DNA from: Pseudomonadota bacterium
GTDB taxonomy: Bacteria; Pseudomonadota; Alphaproteobacteria; Acetobacterales; Acetobacteraceae
Reading direction: 5' to 3'
Length of the DNA stretch: 8,136 bases
NCBI GenBank assembly: GCA_021805485.1
Contig: JAJZFF010000426.1
Span: 1 to 8,136 of the forward strand
The notes under the pieces were generated by a model. The model made no database searches, was not told the origin of the DNA, and worked only from the letters and a program-made list of their open reading frames with translations. Position numbers and translations under genes: made by a program. Shown piece by piece: positions 1 to 5,074 of this stretch (position 1 is the stretch's first letter; each line of letters opens with the position of its first letter).

Positions 1-1
1 C

Positions 2-1051
2 GCCACTGGGGCAGCTCCCACTGGGGCAGCTTCACCGGCCACGCCGCCCGAAACCGCCAAAGCCCCGCCGGCCCGGGCGGAGACGCCCGCATCCGAAGCG
101 GGCAAATCCCAGCCGGCCGAGGCCGCGCCCGCGCGGCCGGAAACGGCCAGAGCCGCCGAGGCCGCGCTCGCGCGGCCGGAAACGGCCAGAGCCGAAGGCG
201 GGGTGGGCGCGCCGGCGGCCGCGGACGAGGCCGCCGTGACGCCGATCGCGGCGCCGGACCCGGCCCTGCTGGAGCCGGCCGATTTCGCCGCCAGCGCGCT
301 GCTGCCGCGAATCGGGCCCAACGGGCGGCTGCCGATGCGCGCCTATGCCGCGCACGTCGCCGCCCCCGCGGGCGCGCCGCGAATCGCCATCCTGCTCGCC
401 GGCATCGGCCTGTCGGAAACCGACAGCGCGGACGCGATCGAGCATCTGCCCGCCGCCGTGAGCCTCGCCGTCTCGCCCTATGCCAGCCACGCCGAGCCGC
501 TGCTCGCCGCCGCCCGCGCCCGCGGCCACGAGTTCCTGATCTCCATCCCGATGGAGCCGCAGGGCTACCCGCTGAACGATGAGGGTCCGGAAGCACTGCT
601 CACCAGCGCGCCCCCGGCGCTGAACATGCGCCGGCTGGAATGGACGCTGTCGCGCATCGCCGGCTATGCCGGGGCCACCGGCGCGCTCGATGGCATGCGC
701 GGAGAGCGCTTCTCCGCCTCCCACGCCATGCTCGGCCAGGTGGAGGACGTGCTCGCCCGGCGCGGCCTGTTCTACATCGACCCGCGGGCCGGCCGGACAC
801 CGCGCCGCGTCGCCGGCCGTGGCGCCGATATCGTCATCGACGAGCCGGGCGTGCGCCCCGAGATCGAGGCCAAGCTCGCCGCGCTCGAACGGCTCGCGCA
901 CGACCGTGGCAGCGCCCTCGGCCTGGCCGGCCTGCCCCGCCCGGTGACGATCGAGCGCCTGGCCGCCTGGGCGGCGACGCTCGCCGGGCGCGGTTTCGCG
1001 CTGGTGCCGGTGAGCGCGCTCGTCACCGCCGCGCCGGCGGAGCGGAATTAG
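2..1051 (+). CDS. Divergent polysaccharide deacetylase family protein (5' partial)
   Basis: The frame is open from the window edge without a start codon, so the N-terminus (normally a membrane anchor or signal) lies upstream. Bases 2 to about 300 encode an Ala/Pro/Glu-rich linker containing two tandem duplications. The conserved domain begins near base 376 with PRIAILLAGIGLS, followed by a LPAAVSLAVSPYASH segment, GHEFLISIPMEP, an ALDGMRGERFSA segment and ARRGLFYIDPRAG. This order matches the YibQ/DUF610-type divergent polysaccharide deacetylases, periplasmic NodB-fold proteins presumed to act on envelope glycans. The usual Asp-Asp of the first strand (IDDLG-like) reads Ala-Gly here, so activity is doubtful; such substitutions are common in this family. 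The TAG stop shares one base with the GTG start of rppH, so the two are probably cotranscribed. In many alphaproteobacteria a ctpA-type protease gene precedes this pair, but that region is outside the window. The family call is fairly firm; the substrate is unknown. Confidence 0.88.
   Translation, partial: ATGAAPTGAASPATPPETAKAPPARAETPASEAGKSQPAEAAPARPETARAAEAALARPETARAEGGVGAPAAADEAAVTPIAAPDPALLEPADFAASALLPRIGPNGRLPMRAYAAHVAAPAGAPRIAILLAGIGLSETDSADAIEHLPAAVSLAVSPYASHAEPLLAAARARGHEFLISIPMEPQGYPLNDEGPEALLTSAPPALNMRRLEWTLSRIAGYAGATGALDGMRGERFSASHAMLGQVEDVLARRGLFYIDPRAGRTPRRVAGRGADIVIDEPGVRPEIEAKLAALERLAHDRGSALGLAGLPRPVTIERLAAWAATLAGRGFALVPVSALVTAAPAERN
3..32 (+). repeat. 15-bp tandem duplication in the deacetylase linker
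   Basis: Units at 3-17 and 18-32 (CCACTGGGGCAGCTC and CCACTGGGGCAGCTT) differ only at the last base. In frame they encode TGAAP followed by TGAAS. The window starts at this repeat, so more copies may lie upstream. Confidence 0.8.
116..193 (+). repeat. 39-bp tandem duplication in the deacetylase linker
   Basis: Units at 116-154 and 155-193 are identical except for one base (CCC versus CTC codon). They encode AEAAPARPETARA and AEAALARPETARA. The length is a multiple of three, so the frame is kept, and the linker before the deacetylase domain is simply longer. Confidence 0.9.
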
Positions 1052-1560
1052 TGCCGGCGCCCGAAGCCCTGCCCTACCGGCCCAATGTCGGCGCCGCGCT
1101 GTTCGACCGGCAGGGTCGGATTTTCGTCGCCAGGCGCTGCAATCTGCCGCAAGGGGAGGCCGCGACCCTGGGCGGGCATCTCTGGCAGCTGCCGCAGGGC
1201 GGGATCGACGAGGGCGAGACGCCCGCCGAGGCGGTGCTGCGCGAACTGGCCGAGGAGATCGGCACCGCGCGCGCCGAGATCCTCGCCGAACACCCGGAAT
1301 GGTTCACCTACGACCTGCCGCCGCACCTGGTCGGGCGCGCGCTTGGCGGGCGCTACCGCGGCCAGCGCCAGCGCTGGTTCGCGCTGCGCTTCACCGGCAC
1401 CGACGCCGAGATCCGCCTCGACGCCCATCCGCACCCCGAATTCGATGCCTGGCGCTGGACCTCCCTCGCCACCCTGCCGGAGCTGGCGGTGCCCTTCAAA
1501 CGGTCGATCTACGCCGTTCTGGCGCGGGATTTCGCCCGCTTCGCCAGCCCTGGCGCCTGA
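1051..1560 (+). CDS. rppH: RNA pyrophosphohydrolase RppH (Nudix hydrolase)
   Basis: This 169-residue protein starts at GTG, which overlaps the TAG stop of the preceding gene by one base. The start is chosen because YRPNVGAALFD at residues 9-19 is the conserved RppH N-terminus and leaves only a short leader. WQLPQGGIDEGE follows at residues 45-56. The Nudix box GX5EX7REUXEEXGU spans residues 50-72 with R64, E65, E68 and E69 present; its final position is Thr rather than a bulky aliphatic residue. The later segments YRGQRQRWFALRF and the C-terminal FDAWRW and VPFKRSIY are typical of the RppH/NudH/IalA group. The family removes pyrophosphate from the 5' end of triphosphorylated RNAs, which opens them to RNase E-dependent decay; some members also hydrolyse dinucleoside polyphosphates. 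Length is normal. A probable intrinsic terminator follows immediately, so this is likely the last gene of its operon. Confidence 0.95.
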   Translation: MPAPEALPYRPNVGAALFDRQGRIFVARRCNLPQGEAATLGGHLWQLPQGGIDEGETPAEAVLRELAEEIGTARAEILAEHPEWFTYDLPPHLVGRALGGRYRGQRQRWFALRFTGTDAEIRLDAHPHPEFDAWRWTSLATLPELAVPFKRSIYAVLARDFARFASPGA

Positions 1561-1563
1561 GCG

Positions 1564-1598
1564 GGGCGGCGCCGTGGCGCGCGCCCGTTAATTTTCTT
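1564..1598 (+). terminator. Probable intrinsic terminator after rppH
   Basis: Bases 1564-1572 pair with 1577-1586 (GGGCG plus GCGC against GCGC plus CGCCC, one bulged G at 1581) around the loop CGTG. The hairpin is followed by the T-rich run GTTAATTTTCTT at 1587-1598. It lies four bases after the rppH stop. The T tract is imperfect and touches the -35 element of the next promoter, so termination and re-initiation seem to be packed together. Confidence 0.55.
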
Positions 1599-1625
1599 GA
1601 TCTGCCCTGGACGGCAATCTATAGT
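1597..1625 (+). promoter_or_regulatory. Sigma70-type promoter in the rppH-downstream intergenic region
   Basis: TTGATC at 1597-1602 and TATAGT at 1620-1625 are separated by exactly 17 bp. The hexamers match 4 of 6 and 5 of 6 consensus bases. In so GC-rich a sequence such a pairing is rare by chance. Transcription would start near 1632-1634 and run into the structured intergenic region. No coding start with a ribosome binding site lies close downstream, which favours a non-coding RNA or a leader of about 340 bases for the small gene at 1975. Confidence 0.6.
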
Positions 1626-1632
1626 TGCAGTC

Positions 1633-1830
1633 GAGCAGCGCCTACGACCGAAGGTCGCGCCATATGATGGAGCGTGTATCGGCGATCGCAGCTCGGCCGG
1701 CGCCATCCCGGGGGGTTTCTGGTGCGGAACTCTCCCTCGGCGCCGGGTCGATTTGAGCCTGACGACACGCCTTACGACGCCGCCCCTTTCGAACCAGACC
1801 AACGAGGTTTCGATCCGAACGATTTAACGC
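1633..1830 (+). ncRNA. Candidate structured RNA (unidentified)
   Basis: Downstream of the promoter the sequence can form a series of nested helices around one hexaloop at 1720-1725. They are 1710-1719 with 1726-1735 (10 pairs, three wobble), 1697-1704 with 1739-1746 (eight G-C pairs, CCGGCGCC/GGCGCCGG), 1691-1694 with 1755-1758 (GCTC/GAGC), 1672-1677 with 1765-1770 (GCGTGT/ACACGC), and 1649-1654 with 1785-1791 (six pairs, one bulge). The last two enclose a large open bubble. No frame here shows the GC-rich third codon positions of the neighbouring genes, and base composition becomes visibly more AT-rich from about 1750. A rod of about 180 bases with a wide bubble recalls 6S RNA, but I see no strong closing stem and recognise no Rfam consensus. 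The ends are guesses. It could instead be a 5' leader of the small gene at 1975. Confidence 0.32.
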
Positions 1831-1859
1831 CCTGTTCATTTGAGCACGTCTCTGATGGT

Positions 1860-1889
1860 GAGCGTCGGCCAGTTTTTTGGCCGACGCTC
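1860..1889. repeat. Perfect 11-bp inverted repeat with T6 in the loop
   Basis: GAGCGTCGGCC at 1860-1870 and GGCCGACGCTC at 1879-1889 are exact reverse complements around the 8-base loop AGTTTTTT. The stem would be very stable as RNA. The T run lies inside the loop and GC-rich sequence follows, so it is not a standard intrinsic terminator. It could end or stabilise the upstream transcript, or be a protein-binding palindrome upstream of the small gene. Confidence 0.75.
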
Positions 1890-1958
1890 GGCCCCACCCC
1901 GCCGGGTCCGGTCGCATTCCGCGAGGAAATGGCCGGCGCGGCGGGCACAGACCACGCA

Positions 1959-1965
1959 GAGGAGA
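1959..1965 (+). promoter_or_regulatory. Strong ribosome binding site for the 47-residue gene
   Basis: GAGGAGA ends nine bases before the ATG at 1975. It is the best Shine-Dalgarno match in this part of the window. It fixes the start of the small gene and argues against the longer in-frame TTG start at 1840, which would translate through the inverted repeat. Confidence 0.7.
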
Positions 1966-1974
1966 CGTTCGTCC

Positions 1975-2118
1975 ATGCATCCGGCCATCGACCAGACCCA
2001 GGACCACCCGGCCCCGACGCACCGCCTGCCCTGGCGCCAGGCCGTTCCCATCATCGGCCTGGCCTCGATCACGCTGTGGATTGCCGCGGCCTGGCTGGCG
2101 AGCGCCCTGCTGCGCTGA
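1975..2118 (+). CDS. Small single-span membrane protein, hypothetical
   Basis: The 47-residue product begins MHPAIDQTQDHPAPTHRLPW. The first 20 or so residues are polar with two prolines and several histidines; then come R21 and a hydrophobic helix from about P25 to L46 (Ile, Leu, Ala and Trp-rich), ending in R47. This predicts one transmembrane helix; orientation is uncertain, with charged residues at both ends. Translation is supported by the GAGGAGA site nine bases upstream and by an unambiguous ATG. I do not recognise a family and propose no function. It stands alone between the structured intergenic region and the tetR-type gene. The 128 bases between its stop and the next start contain no other gene. 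It may be the coding part of the transcript starting near 1632, or have its own promoter that I cannot see. Confidence 0.6.
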   Translation: MHPAIDQTQDHPAPTHRLPWRQAVPIIGLASITLWIAAAWLASALLR

Positions 2119-2214
2119 CGCCCCCCCCTGCCGGATGTGCCCTGGGCCCGATTTGCCTTGTGCCCCGGCAGCGGCTTGCGCATTCTCCGCCCCCTTGAGA
2201 ACAAAACAGGGTCA

Positions 2215-2230
2215 CGCGCCGCCGGGCGCG
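2215..2230. repeat. Short hairpin just upstream of the tetR-type start
   Basis: CGCGCC at 2215-2220 and GGCGCG at 2225-2230 flank the loop GCCG, 16 bases before the ATG at 2247. It might affect translation initiation, or serve as a weak terminator remnant or an operator. In DNA this GC-rich it could also be chance. Confidence 0.3.
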
Positions 2231-2246
2231 GTCTCGCGGGGGCGGC

Positions 2247-3593
2247 ATGGCGGATTTTCGCGGCGGCTACAGCATCGAGGTCGAGATCGCGCGCCAGCGG
2301 GAGCAGGCCTTCCGCGAGGCGCTGCGCGTGGAGCGGCGGGAGAAGCGGCAGGGCGAGGTCCGGCAGACGGCGTGGGGCGTGTTCGCCCGCCGCGGCGTCG
2401 CCGCCACCTCGCTCGACCGGCTGGCCTGGGAGAGCGGCCTCTCGGCCGGCGGCCTGCGCCGTTGCTATCCGGACAAGAACACCCTCCTCGCCGCCATGCT
2501 GATCGCCGCCGCCGACGCCCGCATCGAGGCCGTTGCCAACGCCGCGGACGCGGCGGTACCGCAAGACACCGCGGATGCGGCGGTCCCACAACGCGCCGCC
2601 GCCGAGGCGCGGGCGCGGCTGCTGGCGATGGCGGCGGCCTATCTGGCCCGCCGCGCGGCCGAGGCGACGCGGGTGCGCCGCGCGGCCGAGGCGACGCGGG
2701 TGCTGGCCGAAGCCCTGGCGCTGGTGCCGGCGAGCGTCGGCGAGGCGGTCGCGGCGCGCCAGCGCTGGCTGGCGGCGCTGTTCGAGGCCGAGCTGGAGAC
2801 GCTGGCGCCCGCCGGTGCGAACCTGCCGACGCTGACCGGCATGTTGCTCGGCATGCTGGACGCCTATGCGGCGCTGCCGGCCTCGGCGCCGGATCCCGCT
2901 CCCTATGCCGCCCTGGCGCTGCGCTCGGCCCTCGCCGCCGCAGAGCCCGGTCCGGAGGGGACACCGGCGGACCCGGATGGTTGCCCGCCGCCCGGCTCTC
3001 GCCTATGTCCTGTCGACGGTCCAGGAGACCCCAATGGGCGCGAACAGCTTTCCGATCGATCTGGTCCTCTTCGGGATGATCGCGGCGTTTCTGGTGCTGC
3101 GGCTGCGCAGCATCCTCGGCCGGCGCAGCGGCTACGAGCGCCCGCCCGAAACGCGGGTGCCGAAGGCGCGCGCGGAGCTGACCCCGGCGCGGCCCGCGGA
3201 GCTGCCGCGCCCGAACGGCGCGCCGACCATCGACGGCCGTGCGACACCGTCCCAGCCGCCCGCCTTCCTGGCGCGCGACCCGAACGCCCGCCCCCCGAAC
3301 GCCCTCTCCCCGGCCGCTCAGCCCCCGATCGCCCGTCCCCTGCCCGACGCGTCGAGCCCCGCGGGGCTCGGGCTCGCGCGCATGCGCCGGATCGCGCCGG
3401 ATTTCGACCCGGCGCGGTTTCTCGCCGGCGCCGAGGCGGCGTTCCATATCATCGTCAGCGCCTTCGCCCGCGGCGACCGGGCGGCGCTGCGGCCGCTGCT
3501 CGGCGAGGCGACCTGGCACGCCTTCGATGCCGCCATCACCGCCCGCACCGAGGCCGAGCACCGCCAGCGCACCGAAATCCTGTCCGTGCGTGA
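2247..3593 (+). CDS. TetR/AcrR-type transcriptional regulator, stop displaced into timA
   Basis: Residues 33-82 form a TetR-type DNA-binding domain: an AWGVFARRGVAATSLDRLA segment, then ESGLSAGGLRRCYPDKNTLL, matching the family pattern in which a Gly-(Val/Ile)-Ser turn leads into a Tyr-x-x-Phe/Pro-x-Lys helix. A charged 30-residue leader precedes it. After it comes an Ala-rich helical region, as expected for the ligand/dimer domain, interrupted by two 9-residue tandem duplications, and a last helix near base 2940. A normal TetR protein would end there, at roughly 235-245 residues. No frame has a stop between that point and the timA start, and this frame stays open to 3593, about 560 bases inside timA. 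The overlapping tail is Pro/Arg/Ala/Gly-rich and looks like the out-of-frame shadow of timA. Either the stop was lost, or an indel or assembly error shifted the frame. The Shine-Dalgarno sequence is weak. The effector and target genes are unknown. Confidence 0.62.
   Translation: MADFRGGYSIEVEIARQREQAFREALRVERREKRQGEVRQTAWGVFARRGVAATSLDRLAWESGLSAGGLRRCYPDKNTLLAAMLIAAADARIEAVANAADAAVPQDTADAAVPQRAAAEARARLLAMAAAYLARRAAEATRVRRAAEATRVLAEALALVPASVGEAVAARQRWLAALFEAELETLAPAGANLPTLTGMLLGMLDAYAALPASAPDPAPYAALALRSALAAAEPGPEGTPADPDGCPPPGSRLCPVDGPGDPNGREQLSDRSGPLRDDRGVSGAAAAQHPRPAQRLRAPARNAGAEGARGADPGAARGAAAPERRADHRRPCDTVPAARLPGARPERPPPERPLPGRSAPDRPSPARRVEPRGARARAHAPDRAGFRPGAVSRRRRGGVPYHRQRLRPRRPGGAAAAARRGDLARLRCRHHRPHRGRAPPAHRNPVRA
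2544..2597 (+). repeat. Imperfect 27-bp tandem duplication in the tetR-type gene
   Basis: Units at 2544-2570 and 2571-2597 agree at 21 of 27 positions. In frame they encode ADAAVPQDT and ADAAVPQRA segments. It lies between the DNA-binding domain and the helical regulatory domain. The divergence suggests it is older than the exact 27-bp duplication 50 bases downstream. Confidence 0.75.
2649..2702 (+). repeat. Exact 27-bp tandem duplication in the tetR-type gene
   Basis: Units at 2649-2675 and 2676-2702 are identical, coding RRAAEATRV twice in frame. Perfect identity indicates a recent slippage or recombination event. It inserts about two and a half helical turns in what should be a regulatory-domain helix. 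Confidence 0.95.
3023..3028 (+). promoter_or_regulatory. Ribosome binding site fixing the timA start
   Basis: AGGAGA lies five bases before the ATG at 3034. It supports this start over the in-frame ATG at 2977, which would add 19 residues unlike the family N-terminus and has no well-spaced site. Confidence 0.6.
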
Positions 3594-3807
3594 GGTCGCC
3601 ATCGAGGCGGCGGAGCTGGCCGGCACCGAGGCCAGCATCACGCTCCGCATCGTCTCCGACCAGATCAACGTGACCGAGGACAAGGACGGCCACGCCGTGA
3701 CCGGCACCGACGCGCTCACCGAGATCATCGATCTCTGGACCTTCCGCCGCGACCTCGCCCAGACCGCCGACCCGACCTGGCGGCTCGTCGAAGCCCGCGC
3801 CGGCTGA
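3034..3807 (+). CDS. timA: Tim44/TimA family inner-membrane protein
   Basis: The protein has 257 residues. Residues 8-24 form a single hydrophobic helix, followed by RLRSILGRRSGYERPP (about 23-38), a signature of alphaproteobacterial TimA N-termini. A Pro/Ala-rich linker of about 80 residues follows. From about residue 120 comes a Tim44-like domain: FDPARFLAGAEAAFHIIVSAFARGD in two parts, then RPLLGEATWHAFDAAI, an EILSVREVAIEAAELAG strand region, ITLRIVSDQIN, and EIIDLWTFRRDL near the end. The mitochondrial relative Tim44 tethers Hsp70 to the TIM23 channel; bacterial TimA is membrane-associated and its partner is less certain. The linker is long for the family. The start overlaps the open tail of the tetR-type frame. 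mltA begins four bases after the stop, so the two genes are probably cotranscribed, a pairing often seen in alphaproteobacteria. Confidence 0.92.
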   Translation: MGANSFPIDLVLFGMIAAFLVLRLRSILGRRSGYERPPETRVPKARAELTPARPAELPRPNGAPTIDGRATPSQPPAFLARDPNARPPNALSPAAQPPIARPLPDASSPAGLGLARMRRIAPDFDPARFLAGAEAAFHIIVSAFARGDRAALRPLLGEATWHAFDAAITARTEAEHRQRTEILSVREVAIEAAELAGTEASITLRIVSDQINVTEDKDGHAVTGTDALTEIIDLWTFRRDLAQTADPTWRLVEARAG

Positions 3808-3811
3808 GCGC

Positions 3812-4993
3812 ATGCGTCTGGACCGTGCCGGGGCCGCGCTCGCCGCGGCGATGCTCCTTCTCGCCGCCTGCGCCGTGCCGCCGCCGGCGGGCGGCGAGGC
3901 CGTGCGCCTCACCCCGGTCGGCTTCGACGCCCTGCCCGGCTGGGGGACGGATGCCCACGCGGCGGCGATGGCCGCCTTCGCCCGCTCCTGCGCCCGGCTC
4001 GCCATGCTGCCGCCGGACCAGAGCCTCGGCGGCAGCGGCGAGATCGCCCGCCTCGGCGGCCAGGCCGGGCAATGGTCCGCCGTCTGCGCCGCGGCCCGCG
4101 CCACGCCGCCCGGCGACGCGGTGGCGGCGCGGCGCGTGTTCGAGGCCGGTCTCCAGCCCTACGCCGTGAGCGCGGCAGTCGAGGGCCGCTATACCGGCTA
4201 TTACGAGCCGGAGGTGGCGGGCGCGCGCACCCCCACCGGGCCCTTCCGCACGCCGCTCCTGCGCCGGCCGAACGATCTGGTGACGGCGGAGCTCGGCGAC
4301 TTCGCCGACGACCTCAAGGGCCACCACATCGCCGGCCGCGTCGCCGCCGGCCGCCTCGTGCCCTATTACGACCGCGCCCAGATCGATGCCGGCCTGCTCG
4401 ATTCCCAGCGCCTCGGGCTGGTCTGGCTGGAAAGCCCGATCGATGCCTTCTTCCTTCAGGTCCAGGGCGCCGGCCGCGTCCGCCTGCCCACCGGGCGGAT
4501 CGTCCGCGTCGCCTACGACGCGCAGAATGGCCGGCCCTACGTGCCCATCGGCAAGGTGCTGGTGGAGCGCGGCGCGCTGGCCGCCGATGCGGTCTCGATG
4601 CAGTCGATCCGCGCCTGGCTCGCCGCCCACCCGTCCGAGGCCCGCGCGGTGATGGAGACCAACCCCTCCTACGTGTTCTTCCGCGAGGTCACCGGCATCC
4701 CCGAGAGCGAGGGCCCGCCGGGCGCCTTCGGCACCCCGCTCACCCCGGGCCGCTCGGCGGCGGTGGATCGCGCCTTCATCCCGCTCGGCGCGCCGCTGTT
4801 CATCGCCACCACCGACCCGCTCGGCGGGGCGCCGTGGCAGCGGCTGGTGGTGGCGCAGGATCGCGGCGCCGCGATCACCGGGCCGCTGCGCGCCGACATC
4901 TTCCTCGGCTGGGGCGCGGAGGCGGAGGCGCGGGCCGGGCGCATGAACCAGCGCGGCACCGAATTCCTGCTCCTGCCCCGCGCTATCAACTGA
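3812..4993 (+). CDS. mltA: Membrane-bound lytic murein transglycosylase A (MltA)
   Basis: The 393-residue product starts with a lipoprotein signal: R2, R5, a hydrophobic stretch and the lipobox LAAC with C20 as the acylated cysteine. MltA landmarks follow: RYTGYYEPEV around residues 126-135, RTPLLRRPNDLV, an active-site-region segment SPIDAFFLQVQGAGRV at 208-223, NGRPYVPIGKVLV, and NPSYVFFRE. The C-terminal 3D domain has VDRAFIPLGAPLFI and AQDRGAAITGPLRADIFLGWG in two parts, in which D350 occupies the catalytic Asp position and D362 is also conserved. The enzyme cleaves the MurNAc-GlcNAc bond of peptidoglycan, giving 1,6-anhydro ends, in the periplasm. It lies four bases after timA, without a clear Shine-Dalgarno sequence, so translation may be coupled. 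The C-terminus and stop codon sit in an 18-bp tandem duplication. Length is normal. Confidence 0.95.
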   Translation: MRLDRAGAALAAAMLLLAACAVPPPAGGEAVRLTPVGFDALPGWGTDAHAAAMAAFARSCARLAMLPPDQSLGGSGEIARLGGQAGQWSAVCAAARATPPGDAVAARRVFEAGLQPYAVSAAVEGRYTGYYEPEVAGARTPTGPFRTPLLRRPNDLVTAELGDFADDLKGHHIAGRVAAGRLVPYYDRAQIDAGLLDSQRLGLVWLESPIDAFFLQVQGAGRVRLPTGRIVRVAYDAQNGRPYVPIGKVLVERGALAADAVSMQSIRAWLAAHPSEARAVMETNPSYVFFREVTGIPESEGPPGAFGTPLTPGRSAAVDRAFIPLGAPLFIATTDPLGGAPWQRLVVAQDRGAAITGPLRADIFLGWGAEAEARAGRMNQRGTEFLLLPRAIN

Positions 4994-5016
4994 TCCCGCG
5001 CTACCAACTGATCCCG
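4981..5016 (+). repeat. 18-bp tandem duplication spanning the mltA stop codon
   Basis: Units at 4981-4998 and 4999-5016 (CGCTATCAACTGATCCCG and CGCTACCAACTGATCCCG) differ at one base. The first contains the mltA TGA (4991-4993) and the second repeats it in frame (5009-5011). The duplication therefore copied the end of the gene, including its stop, into the space before lutA. Confidence 0.92.
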
Positions 5017-5074
5017 CGCCGCTCGCCCGCCCACCGCCCTCGCCTTTCCCGCCCGAGTTTGTAAAGTATCGCCC

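Noticed and set aside
1800..1822. tRNA T-arm-like sequence (GGTTTCGATCC)
   Set aside because: The loop lacks the required C at its third position, the stem does not extend to five pairs, and no acceptor, D or anticodon arm can be drawn.
1840..1974. N-terminal extension of the small membrane protein from TTG at 1840
   Set aside because: The ATG at 1975 has a strong, well-spaced ribosome binding site, and the extension would be translated through the inverted repeat with no family support.
1642..2022. Minus-strand frame with a basic N-terminal segment (start near 1839)
   Set aside because: There is no Shine-Dalgarno sequence, no recognisable domain and no codon bias, and it overlaps the + strand promoter and hairpins.
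2129..2170. Possible terminator after the small membrane gene (TGCCGG ... CCGGCA)
   Set aside because: The stem is only six pairs around a 30-base loop and no T tract follows.
1674..2198. Open frame through the intergenic region with an Asp/Pro/Phe-rich segment
   Set aside because: It starts at a GTG without a ribosome binding site, runs through the perfect hairpin and out of frame over the small membrane gene, and its third codon positions are not GC-biased like neighbouring genes.
2212..4104. Long minus-strand open frame of about 630 codons
   Set aside because: It is antisense to the tetR-type gene, timA and mltA; its Arg/Pro/Ala-rich, low-complexity product is typical of shadow frames in very GC-rich DNA.
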